In this document: positions 1 through 10,250 of the stretch, piece by piece | How positions within the stretch are numbered: position 1 is the stretch's first letter | Layout: each line of letters starts with the position of its first letter | Assembly: GCA_023634235.1 (NCBI GenBank) | Contig: JAMKCF010000059.1 | Coordinates: 62,001-126,000 of the forward strand | Reading direction: 5' to 3' | DNA from: Pisaster brevispinus | Lineage: Eukaryota; Echinodermata; Asteroidea; Forcipulatida; Asteriidae | DNA: 64,000 bases | Notes under the pieces: model-generated | Database searches by the model: none | Seen by the model: only the letters and a program-made list of their open reading frames with translations | Told to the model about the DNA's origin: nothing | Made by a program: the position numbers and the translations under genes

Positions 1-2296
1 TACTGTACGAATCCCAAACACGCATCCCACTTTGCTGTCACTGTGGATCCTCCCCTAACATATTACCCCTTTTACTGCCCTATTTCTACAATCCTTCATC
101 CCAAACACCCATCCCCACTTTGCTGCTAATATGGATCCTCCCCCAACATGTTACCATTTCTACTGCCCTACTGTGCAAATCCCAAACATGCATCCTGCTT
201 TGTTGTCACTCTGGATCCTCCCCTAAGATGTTTACTTCAATTGTCCTACTGTATTAAATGCCAAATATACATCCTACACTGCTGTCACTCTGGATCCTCC
301 CCTAACATATTACCCCTTCTACTGCCTTACTGTATAAATCTCAAACACCCGCCCCCAATTTGCTGTCACTCTGGATCCTCCCGAAGCCTGTTATCCCTTC
401 TACTGCCCTAAAGTACATCTCAAACAAGCATCCCACTTAACTGTCACTTTAAATCATCCCCTATATCACCCCTTCTTTTGCCTTACTGAATCAATCCATA
501 TAATCCACCCCACTTTGCTTTTATTCTAGATCCTCCCCAACATGTAACCCCCTCTAGTGCCATATTGTATCAATTCCAAATGCATCCCACTTTGCTGACA
601 CTCTGGATCCTCCCCAACATGTTACCCCTTTACTGCCCTACTGTATAAATCCCAAACACCCGCCCCCACTTTGCTGTCACTCTGGATCCTCCCCTAAGAT
701 GTTTACTTCAATTGTCCTACTGTATTAAATGCCAAATATACATCCTACACTGCTGTCACTCTGGATCCTCCCCTAACATATTACCCCTTCTACTGCCTTA
801 CTGTATAAATCTCAAACACCCGCCCCCAATTTGCTGTCACTCTGGATCCTCCCGAAGCCTGTTATCCCTTCTACTGCCCTAAAGTACATCTCAAACAAGC
901 ATCCCACTTAACTGTCACTTTAAATCATCCCCTATATTACCCCTTCTTTTGCCTTACTGAATCAATCCATATAATCCACCCCACTTTGCTTTTATTCTGG
1001 ATCCTCCCCAACATGTAACCCCCTCTAGTGCCATATTGTATCAATTCCAAATGCATCCCACTTTGCTGACACTCTGGATCCTCCCCAACATGTTACTCCT
1101 TTACTGCCCTACTGTATAAATCCCAAACACCCGCCCCCACTTTGCTGTCACTTTGGCTCCTCCCCAACCCTGTTACCCCTTCTAGTGCCAGTCTGTATCA
1201 ATTCCAAAATGCATCCCACTTTGTGTCACTCTGGATCCACCCCCCAACCTAATACCCCTTCTACTGCCCTACTGTACAAACCCCAAACACGCATCCCACT
1301 GTGCTGAAACTGTGGATCCTCCCCTAACATATTACCCCTTCTACTGCCCTACTGTACAAATCCAAAACACGCATCCCACTTTGCTGTCATTCTGGATTCT
1401 CCCCTAACAAGTTACCCTTACTAGTGCCATTCTGTATCAGTTCCAAATGCATCCCACTTTACTGCCATATTGTACAAATCCCTCCCAAAACCTGTTACCC
1501 CCCACTACTACCCTACAGTACAAATCTCAAACAAGCATCCCAATTTACTGTCAGTCACTCTGGATCATCCCCTATGTTTCCCCTTCTATTGCCTTACTGA
1601 ATCAATCCAAATTATGCACCCCACTTTGCTATTATTCTGGATCCTCCCCCAACATGTTACCCCTCTACAATGTACTGCCCTACTGTACAAATCCGAGACA
1701 AGCTCCTCTTACATGTTACCCCTTCTACTGCCCTTCTGTACAAATCCCAAACATGCATCACACTTTGCTGTCACTCTGGATCCTCCCCTAACATGTTACC
1801 CCTACTGCCCTACTGTATAAATCCCAAACACCAACCCCCACTTTGCTGTCACTCTGGGTCCTCCCCTTACATATTTCCCCTTCTACTGCCCTACTGTACA
1901 AATCCAAAACACGCATCCCACTTTGCTGTCATTCTGGATTCTCCCCTAACAAGTTACCCCTACTAGTGCCATTCTGTATCAATTCCAAATGCATCCCACT
2001 TTGCTGTCACTCTGGATCCTCCCCAAAGCTGTTACCCCTTTGATCCACTGCCCTTCTGTACAAATCCCAAACATGCATCACACTTTGCTGTCACTCTGGA
2101 TCCTCCCCTAACATGTTACCCCTACTGCCCTACTGTATAAATCCCAAACACCAACCCCCACTTTGCTGTCACTCTGGGTCCTCCCCTTACATATTTCCCC
2201 TTCTACTGCCCTACTGTACAAATCCCAAACATGCATCCCACTTTGCTGTCACTCTGGATCCTCCCCCAACATATTGCCACCTTTTTAGTGCCATGT
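1..2296. repeat. ~80-bp minisatellite array
   Basis: A degenerate unit of about 80 bp repeats from the first base of the window. It consists of a CTACTGTACAAATCCCAAA-like segment, then CATCCCACTTTGCTGTCAC, CTGGATCCTCCCC and a TTACCCCTTCTACTGCC-like tail. Most units carry a BamHI-type GGATCC. Copies differ by substitutions and small indels, and the array continues past the left edge. The strand is pyrimidine-rich, so open frames in it encode strings such as LLPYC and CCHSGSS; these are repeat products with no conserved start or stop. Two longer periodicities sit on top of the unit (471 bp and 320 bp). Confidence 0.92.
201..1142. repeat. 471-bp higher-order duplication inside the minisatellite
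   Basis: A block of about six minisatellite units occurs twice in tandem. The marker CCCTAAGATGTTTACTTCAA begins at 221 and again at 692, and the following units match almost base for base, including an unusual variant with CATATAATCCACCCC. A second, shorter higher-order repeat of exactly four units (320 bp) links 1741 and 2061. This indicates expansion by unequal exchange of multi-unit blocks. Confidence 0.85.
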
Positions 2297-2606
2297 AATT
2301 TGTCAATCCACTTACACCAATATACATCTTCCCTATTCATCCAAACTGTATCTATCGTGTCATGTCGTCTTTCCCCTTTGGATCCTATCAGTATCTATCT
2401 GTCTTACTCCTTATCAGCATCCCTCCCCTGTCTCCTGCTCTTGCACTTTTCTGAGGTTGAAATTGTAGATAGAGTTGCTGAAAGGACCCCTGACATGCCT
2501 GTTGTGGTTTTAAAGATTCATCACATCCCAAAGACCGTTATATGAAATTGTTGCCCTTTGGCTGGAGTAATTTCATGCATACATCTTCTTTGTTTTTTTA
2601 TTGCAG

Positions 2607-2742
2607 TACATTCAAGATGATCTGACAATGAAATGCCTTGAGAGATGCACAAGCTCAGCCGAAGAAAACACTTGGCTTCCGTCTTAACCGTGAATTCAAC
2701 TACGTCATCGTCTGTCTGCATCAAGCAACCTCAAATCTGTAA
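2607..2742 (+). CDS. Candidate 3' terminal exon, unidentified, with two open frames
   Basis: A strong acceptor (pyrimidine tract ending TTTTTTTATTGCAG at 2606) precedes a GC-richer stretch than its surroundings. The frame that begins at 2607 reads YIQDDLTMK and then runs to a stop at 2685-2687. A frame shifted by one base from 2635 reads ALRDAQAQPKKTLGFRLN, then REFNYVIVCLHQ, and stops at 2740-2742; it is closed upstream by TGA at 2629. Both pieces look coding in composition and would join if one T at 2634 were skipped. This could be a disabled exon, a sequencing indel or chance. A polyadenylation-type AATAAA lies downstream. I do not recognise the protein. An open stretch just before the intron (about 2454-2545, reading VEIVDRVAERTPDMP) may be a preceding exon, but no convincing donor follows it. 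Confidence 0.3.
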
Positions 2743-2999
2743 CTTATAGAATTCTAGGATATTAAGGTAGGGTTGTTACGTTAAAAATGCACATTGTAAA
2801 AGGGCCTGTTTACACAACATTTACAGGACATCATCGTCCTCACTACTAGTCATCACGTGATACTTTAAAACCACATGTACCAACGACTGTGCTTTTAAAA
2901 GCATACAATAAATTATATGTATGCCAAGAAGATTTTTAACTTGTACAGAAGTGAAAAGAGCATTCTGACAATGTCTTGTATAATGTAAACAGACCTTGA
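2743..2999 (+). other. Possible 3' UTR with AATAAA
   Basis: AT-rich sequence without open frames follows the candidate terminal exon. AATAAA at 2907-2912 is a canonical polyadenylation hexamer about 165 bp past the stop. The assignment depends on the exon being real. Confidence 0.25.
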
Positions 3000-3007
3000 C
3001 TGTATAC

Positions 3008-3281
3008 CAGCGTCGTAGCCAGGGCTTTTTCGGTAGGGAGGGGGGAATGTGTTTGTCAGTGGGGGAAAAGGGGGCTCATGCTTTTAAATTGGAAGGGGGA
3101 CGCTGCAGGGAGCCATCATCCTCTTATGGCATTTTGTGGCCGTGGTAGCGATCCCGATTGCAATCGTTCACTGCATTAGATTATACAAATTTGGTTTTTT
3201 TATACAAATTGCCATTTTTTTTGGGGGGGGGCAGCTTGGGGGGCATGTGCCCCTCTAGGCCCCCTTTTGGCCACGCCGCTG
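3008..3281. mobile_element. hAT-like MITE with terminal inverted repeats and 8-bp target duplication
   Basis: The element starts CAGCGTCGTAGCCAGGG and ends CCTTTTGGCCACGCCGCTG, so its ends are imperfect terminal inverted repeats of the CAGCGGCGT(A/G)GCC type. It is flanked by CTGTATAC (3000-3007) and CTGTACAC (3282-3289), an 8-bp target-site duplication with one mismatch. At 274 bp, with G-runs inside and no open frame, it is a non-autonomous element. The 8-bp duplication and short CAG-starting ends are the known signature of the hAT superfamily. Orientation is arbitrary. Confidence 0.75.
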
Positions 3282-3289
3282 CTGTACAC

Positions 3290-4355
3290 GTTGTTAATAC
3301 TACTGCTTTTTCATTGCATTTAGGTACTTTCAACTAGATTAAAAGAAATACAAAGCTAACTTTAATAGTGTATCACATCTAAAGGGACTGTGTATAATCT
3401 GTAATCATAAAACGTCTCTCGAAACTGATCACAGTCCTACTTTATAGAAACGTCAAGCTGCTACATCTTATAATTTTCAGAACAAACTCACTAATTACGT
3501 GTAGGTCAGCTGTGATGATGTTCGTTAGATTAATGTATGTATGTTATTACATGTAAGTTGAATTGTTTAGCATTGACCTAGCCTTTAAGATGGTGTTATT
3601 TGTAGACACAAGTTTGCTGAGGTTTTAGTGTGCTATAAAGTAAGAAACCAATTTGTTCTGCACTGTGCAAATTCTACACTAAGACATTTTCCTGATTTTT
3701 TAAAAACTTCAACGACTAGCAGTCAGTACCAAAATACATGTCAAACTTGTCTTCTAGGTTTAGGAATTAATAGAACCCTCCCCCTTCATTTTGCTCTAAA
3801 AAACCATGGAGTTAAACATCAGATATTGCTAATATTTAGTGTTACCTTACAGATAAAGTTGGACAAAATGTGGAAATTGTAATTTAAGTTTTTATTTTCC
3901 AGAACTGAGTTGTATTTTTATGTTAATCATGGGAATCAGTTTTGTCCTAACTATGCAAATACAAATGTGCCTTTTAGCCATTTTAAATGTTACTTTTTTA
4001 AAGTTAAAACTTACATTTTTTTTTTGTAAAGCGTAATGTAAAACATTTTAGGCCGTTAAACCAGAGGGATTCTGAATTGTGTGTGTAATAAAATGGTGGA
4101 AATGTACGGACATGAAGTAAAGCATCTTAAAAGGGTGTTTAAAGAGATTTTAAAGACTTAAAACTGCACGTTGTGATTGTAAACAAAAGAAATTTGTGAC
4201 CAGAATGTGTAATTTTTGTAGGAGAGCATTTTAAACATGATATTAAGCATCTCAAGGTACTTTAAAGCTCTTATTTCAACAATTCAACAATTGAAATTGT
4301 TTTTTTGGCACCAAATTTGCATATTTTAAAAAAAAAAATCAAAAATGAAAAAATA
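3290..4355. other. AT-rich intergenic or UTR stretch, no gene seen
   Basis: About 1 kb of AT-rich sequence with homopolymer T runs. No open frame has a supporting splice site or recognisable protein. AATAAA occurs near 4088, so part of this may be a long 3' UTR of whatever precedes it, but nothing fixes that. Confidence 0.4.
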
Positions 4356-4360
4356 ATTAA

Positions 4361-4540
4361 CGAGCGTGCGTTTCAGCCGATTTTAGAAAAATGAAAGACC
4401 ATAAATTTTTGGGTTTTTCATGTTTTTTTTTTTTTTTTTTTTTTTTTGAAAATGAAAAAAAAAATCAACGAGCGTGCGTTTCAGCTGATTTAAAAAAAAT
4501 GAAAGACCGTTAATTTTACGGTTTTTCAATTTTTTATTTT
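4361..4540. repeat. Tandem duplication of a 108-bp poly-T/poly-A rich unit
   Basis: The segment CGAGCGTGCGTTTCAGC followed by an A-rich stretch, GAAAGACC and a T-run begins at 4361 and again at 4469. The two copies flank long homopolymer tracts, so local slippage is the simple explanation. Open frames here are poly-K/poly-F artefacts. Confidence 0.7.
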
Positions 4541-4559
4541 TTTTTTTTAGGGGGGGGGG

Positions 4560-4815
4560 GAAGATAAAAAAAATTTGTCCACCCCTCTTCTCTCTCTCTT
4601 CCCTGTCCGCCTCCCCTCTCCTTCCTCCGTCCGTCCTGGCCTGTCCTGCCTTGTGCATCGTGCTTGGTGCATGTTAGTGCGTGTTAGTGTTAGTGCATGT
4701 CAATATACCTTATACCTCTATTCTTACCTTGTGACTTGCCGGGATTCGAACCCATGCAGGTCTTCCGATCTTGCTCTCCCGTGCGTGACCTTGTCCGCTA
4801 GGCCATCGGCGATCC
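4560..4815 (-). mobile_element. tRNA-derived SINE (minus strand)
   Basis: On the minus strand an A box TGGCCTAGCGG (4795-4805) and a perfect B box GGTTCGAATCC (4742-4752) are spaced as in a tRNA gene, giving an internal RNA polymerase III promoter. The 7-nt ends that would form the acceptor stem are not complementary, so this is not an intact tRNA. The pyrimidine-rich stretch from 4735 down to about 4560 would be the tRNA-unrelated body, ending in the C/A/T-rich tract. Exact ends are uncertain. Confidence 0.65.
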
Positions 4816-4918
4816 ACAGCTAACTAATAATTTTTAACCATGATGAATATTAGAACCACGAGATGTATATAAAAAAAAAATAAACACACGTTTATACATG
4901 TAAAATATATAGTGTAAC

Positions 4919-4954
4919 GGGCGCCCTCTGTTGATTGTGGAGGGCGCCCTCTGT
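4919..4954. repeat. Short direct repeat GGGCGCCCTCTGT x2
   Basis: The 13-mer occurs at 4919-4931 and 4942-4954, each with a GGCGCC palindrome, inside otherwise AT-rich DNA. It may be the end of a mobile element; no partner end was found. Confidence 0.5.
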
Positions 4955-5099
4955 CATCAAAAAGTTTTTATTCAAAATTAACTTCCCCTGAAAAAAAAAT
5001 CCCTTTTATAATGTGAAGATTAATTTCCTCGAAATAAAGTTAATATTTTTTTTAGGCAGTATAATTTTGTAGTAAAATACTATTTTCAAGTTTGACAGA

Positions 5100-5770
5100 A
5101 AATAAAAAAACAATTTGGAAAGTTAAGATGCTGAAAGTCTCTTTATTAAAAACGTTGTTCATAAACAAATTTAAATAGCATAAGTTTTTATTAATTTATT
5201 TCAAAGCATTTGCATTGTTTTTCTTTCTACAATTAAAATATAAAAAGATTCACAGGAATATTTGTTTAATATTTGTCACAAGATGTTTCCACACAAATCA
5301 TTTGTTTTGGTGCAAACATCTGGTGGAAAATAAAATTTGAAATTTGTTAAGCAGTTTGATTTTGTTTTCTTTGCAAAATTAATAATTTCAAGTCTGACAG
5401 TAAATAAATTAACACAAACTTATCGGGAAAGCTTAGATCCTGAAAGTGTAACAATTTATTAAAAACATTGTTCATAAACAATTTACAATAGAAAGTTTTG
5501 TAAAATTTTGTAAAATTAATTTCAAAGCACTTGCATTGTTTTCTTCTACAATTAAAAATATCAAAAGATTAAAAGGAACATTTGTTTAACATTTTTCACA
5601 AGATGTTTCCACATAAACCAGATGTTTGTGCAAACATCTTGTGGAAAATAACCTACATTACACAATGTATTTCAAAGAATTGATCGAATTTGCAGTGTTT
5701 TCTTCTTTAATTAGATATTAAAAGCTTCAAATAAACATTTTCCACCAGATATGTCCCCATAAATCAGAAG
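5100..5770. repeat. Two and a half diverged copies of a ~315-bp AT-rich repeat
   Basis: Landmarks TTGTTCATAAACA (5155 and 5468) and AGATGTTTCC (5281 and 5601), plus CATTTGCATTG/CACTTGCATTG, recur in the same order at an offset of 313-320 bp. A third partial copy runs about 5665-5770. Divergence is high, so this is an old tandem duplication. Confidence 0.75.
5597..5643. repeat. 12-bp perfect inverted repeat in a repeat copy
   Basis: CACAAGATGTTT (5597-5608) and AAACATCTTGTG (5632-5643) are perfect reverse complements around a 23-base loop. The earlier copy of the surrounding repeat has an imperfect version of the same hairpin. Confidence 0.7.
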
Positions 5771-5789
5771 TTATTTTTTGCCGAACAAT

Positions 5790-5960
5790 TATGTATAAGA
5801 AAATTAAATAAATTAATCAATAAATAAATTTAAAAAAAATGAATAAATACATAAATACATTTTTAAAAATTAGATACATAAATAAATAAATAATTAAATA
5901 CATAACTAAATAAATAAAAAAAAAGAAAGAAAGATATAAAACAATTAATTAATTACATAA
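5790..5960. repeat. Low-complexity (AAAT)n-like tract
   Basis: Nearly pure A/T sequence dominated by AAAT, ATAAAT and ACAT steps. Confidence 0.8.
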
Positions 5961-7730
5961 GAACTTAATACATAGCCCACAGAACTTGAATCCTTTTACA
6001 TCCAGAACCACATACCCAATATCAAGTGGAACCCAGACTTATTGTCTAAAAATTCTTCACGATGTTATCAAAGTTCTACAGAGCAAGTATGTATCCTAGG
6101 AACAGTCTGGTGCAGAATGTCTGGTGTTCTATCTTTGTTATTGTCAGGTGTTCCATCTGTGTTATCATCAACATGACTGCTACATTGTTCATGGTATCTA
6201 TTCTGCAGAGGATCTGCTTTTCAACTGAATTCACTACTGCAAAATATCATTTTGCAAGGCTTGTTGCATTTTATAGATGGGTGCAAAGCGGCAATCTTTT
6301 CTTCTTGTAGATTCCAAAGCTCCCCGTGAGCCCGATCTTGATTTTCCTGTACAAACAAGAATAAATAATATTAATTCATTAATTCATTATCCAGAAAAGA
6401 TTGCGAAAAGGGATCAGCAAAATGATTATGGTTTTCACAAACATCATTATAATGGGTTTTCATTCTGTAACTGGACGCTATATTGTTATTGACTCCAGAA
6501 TCATACTTTGATTTCATTCAAGTCTTTTTATGTTTTTCCTGTCAGTAGGAATGGTTTGTACACATGAACACTGTTCCAACTAAAACATAAAATCCTTGGA
6601 TGTCAAAGGAACCTTTATGTTATCACACAGACTGGTTGTTCTTGCTACAATAATATTCCTTTCCAATTTATTTATGTTTTGCACCTAGGCTTATTTCCCA
6701 AACAGTTAAACGAAACTTGCGATTTCCAGTTAACTGTTTCTACCATTCCAATCAAAGCTATAAGCCCGCAGATGTCAACACACTCTCCAGGTTTAATAGA
6801 ATGCAACACCCACCCACTCCGAACGGTCACGAAACCAGGTCATAAAACCACAGACTCAGCACAGTGGCTTGCCTTTTAAGTGAAACAATTGTAAAAAAAA
6901 AAAAAAATAATGCAGAGGATTAAGATAAGACGTATTAGCATCTCAATAGGAGTGTCAATCATTCTCCGAAGACAGGGCTGGAGAATGTCTGGCTAACCTT
7001 AGATTTTCTCGGCCATCTTCAGCAACAACAAAACAAAATCATTCCATTTTATTAACACGCATTTATATTCACGCATTTTTCCCTCATCCACTCAAACTAG
7101 GTTTTCTTTTTAGCTATTAATTCATTAAATTTCGTTTTTGTGCACACATAATTTCTTTTTTTCTTATTTAAAGATTCGTTTCTGTCATTCTATTTCAAAT
7201 ACTCATGGAAGCGCACATGAATTTGTTGCTGTCTTGCGGTTTTGTCATTGTCGGCAAAAAAGTACCGGTCAGCAAAGTTGTAACATTGCTTGAATTGGCT
7301 TTTAAAAGAACTGGTTAGTGCTGACCAGCTAGATTAGCGTAGTTACAACACTGGTATTCAGATGTAATTTCCAACCCCCCCCCCCCTCCTATATGTACGA
7401 AAAAATTACTTGGCCAAATAAACAGGGCGTCTTAAAGGAGTCCGACAGTTTTTCAGGCCGTCCAAAAATAAAATAGGGAGTCCAAAAGACACCCGGATGC
7501 ATTGCGGGCTGTCTCCTAAATTCTGAATAAATATTAAACTTGAAATACTGAATTTTGTAAGAAAACTGTTGACGATTTATAAAAAAAACAACCTGTTGAT
7601 GGTTTGTTTATAAAAATACCTTCTTATGAAAAAAATTAAAGCATGTTCAAATTTTGATCAAAAGTACTAGAGAGAGGAGAGATATGGTTCTCAAAAGAAA
7701 ACAAAAGAAGGTAACGGAGCAAAAATTGTC
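5961..7730. other. No gene recognised
   Basis: Open frames of 60-80 codons at 6062-6879 have no supporting splice sites or recognisable composition. A poly-C run lies at about 7377-7387. I see nothing else identifiable. Confidence 0.4.
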
Positions 7731-7734
7731 AAGT

Positions 7735-8290
7735 GTTAGGGTTAGGTTTTGTTATCGCAAGTTTTAAACTAATCAGCATACAAACTTAACTGGTAAGGAT
7801 TAGGTTTAGGGTTGGAGTTAGGGTTTTTGATCAAATTTTTTAGATTAATGAGCATAAAAACTTACTTTGTAGGGCAAGGTTCAAGTTGTTGATCAAAATC
7901 TTTTTAATTAATAATGAGCATAAACACTTTCTTAGTAGGGTAAGGGTTAAAGTTGTTAATCAAAATCAATTAATTAGTAATGAGCTTAAAAACTTACTTA
8001 AGGTAAGAGTTAAAGTTGTTGATTAAAATCTTTCAATTAATAATGAGCATCAACACTTACTTGGTAAGAGTTAGGGTTAAGGTTGGAGTTAAGGTTAGGG
8101 TTTTTAATGAAAAGTTTTAAATAAATGAGCATTAAAACTTACTTGGAGTTGGTAAGGGTTAAGGTAAGGGCTTTTGATCAAAGTAGTGTGACTCTGTTTT
8201 TCCATCAACTTCACTCTGAGACCCTCGATGGTAAAGTAATGACTTTAAAAACTTACTTTGGTAAGGGTTATTGTTTGGGTTAAGGAGCAC
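7735..8290. repeat. Tandem repeat of ~70-90 bp containing TTAGGG-like blocks
   Basis: A degenerate unit combines TAATGAGCATAAAAACTTACTT, GGTAAGGGTTAGGGTT-like blocks and GTTGATCAAAATCTTT. At least six copies are visible, with variable numbers of GTTAGG/TTAAGG steps. The hexamer-like blocks resemble degenerate metazoan telomere repeats but are not a run of pure TTAGGG. Near 8180 the array is interrupted by a 57-bp copy of an exon-like sequence. Confidence 0.75.
8180..8236. repeat. 57-bp duplicate of a downstream exon-like segment
   Basis: AAAGTAGTGTGACTCTG through GACCCTCGATGGTA matches 8779-8835 with a single visible mismatch (TAAAGT versus TAGAGT). The offset is 599 bp. This copy sits inside the TTAGGG-like tandem repeat, while the other lies in a minus-strand exon candidate. 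Confidence 0.85.
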
Positions 8291-8639
8291 TAAAGAGTTG
8301 TTGATAACACATTGTGAGAAACTACTCCCTCTGAACTAGTGTAGTTTTAGAGTAAGAGATAATTTTCACCCCCAAAATTTGAATCTGAGAAAGACTTCAG
8401 ACATGAAGCCTTTCTCAGGCATCTGAAAGCACACAATTCTATGCAACAAGGGTGTTTTTTCTTTCATTATTTTCATGCAACTTCAATGACCAATTGAGCC
8501 AAACTTTTATGCATATTTTATGCATGTGTTGGGATATGCCAAGGGAGGATACTGATCTTTCATAATTACCCAAAGTGTACCCTACGTCTAAGGAGAGAAT
8601 ACATACATTTCCAAAAAGAGAAAATAAAAAGTTTTTTAC

Positions 8640-8882
8640 CTGTAAAACATGGTGCACACCTTGTCGTCCTCCACCTCTGGGGATGTCTCTCCATCAACTG
8701 GTTCTATTCTGAGGTGTCTCCGCTCTTGATCAACTTCTGCCTCATCTCACAGCTTCATCACTAACAGGTGAGCTCCTCAAAGTAGTGTGACTCTGTTTTT
8801 CCATCAACTTCACTCTGAGACCCTCGATGGTAGAGTTGGCTTTCACAGATGTTAGCACAGACCGGGCTTGTTTGGAATTCAA
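8640..8882 (-). pseudogene. Frame-broken exon candidate, unidentified
   Basis: On the minus strand an open frame from 8882 includes QARSVLTSVKANSTIEGLR, VKLMEKQSHTT and SSPVSDEAVR, then meets TGA at 8744-8742. One base out of phase, the frame from 8746 reads DEAEVDQERRHLRIEPVDG, then ETSPEVEDDKVCTMFY, and ends exactly at a consensus donor (TTTACAG|GTAAAA, boundary 8640/8639). The two halves look like one charged, probably disordered or coiled-coil segment split by a one-base shift. Possible explanations are an inactivated exon, a sequence error or a coincidence. The protein family is not recognised. It could belong with the start-type exon at 10167-10250 on the same strand, but phases do not prove this. 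Confidence 0.35.
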
Positions 8883-9640
8883 TCACACAAATACAACTGC
8901 AGAGAAATGTCAAAAAGAGATTGAAAAGTCATGAACAAAAATAATAAGAGCACAAGCCGAGATCAAGTAGGCCTGTAAGTATCCAAAATCAAAAGCTTTT
9001 CAAAAACGACCAGCTCTTTTTTCACTCAACGATTACCCCACAGAAAGTCATTTTATTTAATAAAAGGAAAGATGCTTAGTCCACCCCCAATATTTTCACT
9101 CATTATGACTACAAATACAATCTTACGCCAAAATATGATTATCTTTTTGACTTAAGTGAAAATGTATTAGTGGTTTGTATCCCATTTTTTTAAATGACTT
9201 TCTTTGGACAGATCACTGAGAAAAGATGTAGTCTAATCATTGATTCAAACTATCTATGTTGTTGGTAAGCAAGCATAGCCATGCTGGATGGCTAGGATGT
9301 CTGTAAATCAACAATGATGTAGGCCCTTCATGTCATTTTAAGAGCAATCTTAAAATAAACAAAATAAGACACTGCTCACCAACAACTTTCCCATAACCAT
9401 AAAACAAATTCTACTGCATTAAGCCAAAAACTTCTGTGTCACTTTCAATCTATTGTATTATAGCACCCCTTACAAAGATTCTGCCTTTTGATTGTGAACT
9501 TGCAGCAAACAATGTACTATTCCCGTAGCAACGAATGCACTATCCTATAGAAGCCAAAGTACTATACCCAGAGCAAATGCAGCTATGTGGTACCTAGACA
9601 TCTTGACACCATAAAACAAATATTGACAGCTTTTACTCCT
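8883..9640. other. No gene recognised
   Basis: AT-rich, no supported exon. It would be intronic if the minus-strand pieces at 10.2 and 8.7 kb form one gene. Confidence 0.35.
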
Positions 9641-9644
9641 AGTA

Positions 9645-9761
9645 GTATGGTTAAAACTATGACTCCCTCTGTGAAGCCTGGAGCGAGTGTTTTCTTGAGA
9701 CTTTGCCTCCGGAAAATAGAACATGCCAAGGATCACCTCGAGACTCCTGTTTTAACCATAC
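9645..9761. repeat. Inverted-repeat element with 13-bp perfect arms
   Basis: GTATGGTTAAAAC (9645-9657) and GTTTTAACCATAC (9749-9761) are perfect reverse complements. Weaker symmetry continues outward (CTCCTAGTA against CTCTAGTAG). The 117-bp core with inverted ends resembles a small MITE, but no target duplication is clear. An open frame across it on the minus strand has no other support. Confidence 0.55.
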
Positions 9762-9798
9762 ACGTAACTCTAGTAGAAGCATCAGCTGTTTGTATAAG

Positions 9799-9840
9799 TA
9801 CATGTACACTAGTGGTGGTGGTTACTGCAGTGTACATGTA
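9799..9840. repeat. TACATGTA-type inverted repeat
   Basis: TACATGTACAC (9799-9809) and GTGTACATGTA (9830-9840) form perfect 11-bp arms around a 20-base loop. The same palindromic core recurs near 31.15-31.34 kb. Confidence 0.7.
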
Positions 9841-10166
9841 GATACTGTACTACTAGCTACTACTAGCCTATCCCCTATAATAGTCAATGTCAGTCACTCA
9901 CTCTTAACTTGCCTTTGGTATGTGGCGACAGACAGTAACTTGTCCATACCATGGTTGCTAAAGCCAAGAGAAAGGGATGAGTGGTCATGGCATACAGACT
10001 ATACCTCATGACATAACTACAATTACAAGTACGGTACGGATCAACGGTATGTTTACATTGGCACGATATTGAGCTCATCTAAACTAAGGTTAACAGAACA
10101 TGTACATCCATGGTTACACAAATAGAAAACCCGACACATCTGCCTATTTATCTATCTAAAACGTAC

Positions 10167-10250
10167 CTTTATAAAATCCAGTGAGTCTCCTGCCTTGTAT
10201 GAACAGCCAGATAATCCGTACAGCGTCATAGTTTGTGTCAAAGGGAACAT
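10167..10250 (-). CDS. Candidate first coding exon, unidentified protein
   Basis: On the minus strand ATG at 10250-10248 opens 28 codons. The peptide begins MFPLTQTMTLYGLSGC and continues SYKAGDSLDFIK, ending exactly at a good donor, ATAAAG|GTACGT (boundary 10167/10166), in phase 0. The same frame stays open upstream for 12 further codons (reading FQFRVPNIYLE). The alternative is therefore an internal exon that starts after the CTACCTAG acceptor-like site just before the ATG. The sequence behind it is GC-richer and promoter-like, which favours a first exon. I cannot name the protein. The next exon would lie at lower coordinates; 8640-8882 is a possible but unproven partner. Confidence 0.45.

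Noticed and set aside
148..2298. Frames encoding LLPYCTNPKHAS and CCHSGSS repeats
   Set aside because: Products of the pyrimidine-rich 80-bp minisatellite; frame changes between units.
4383..4658. Lysine/phenylalanine-rich minus-strand frame
   Set aside because: Translation of homopolymer tracts in a duplicated poly-T/poly-A region.
4733..4815. Intact tRNA gene
   Set aside because: A and B boxes are present but the acceptor-stem halves do not pair, so it is a SINE head.
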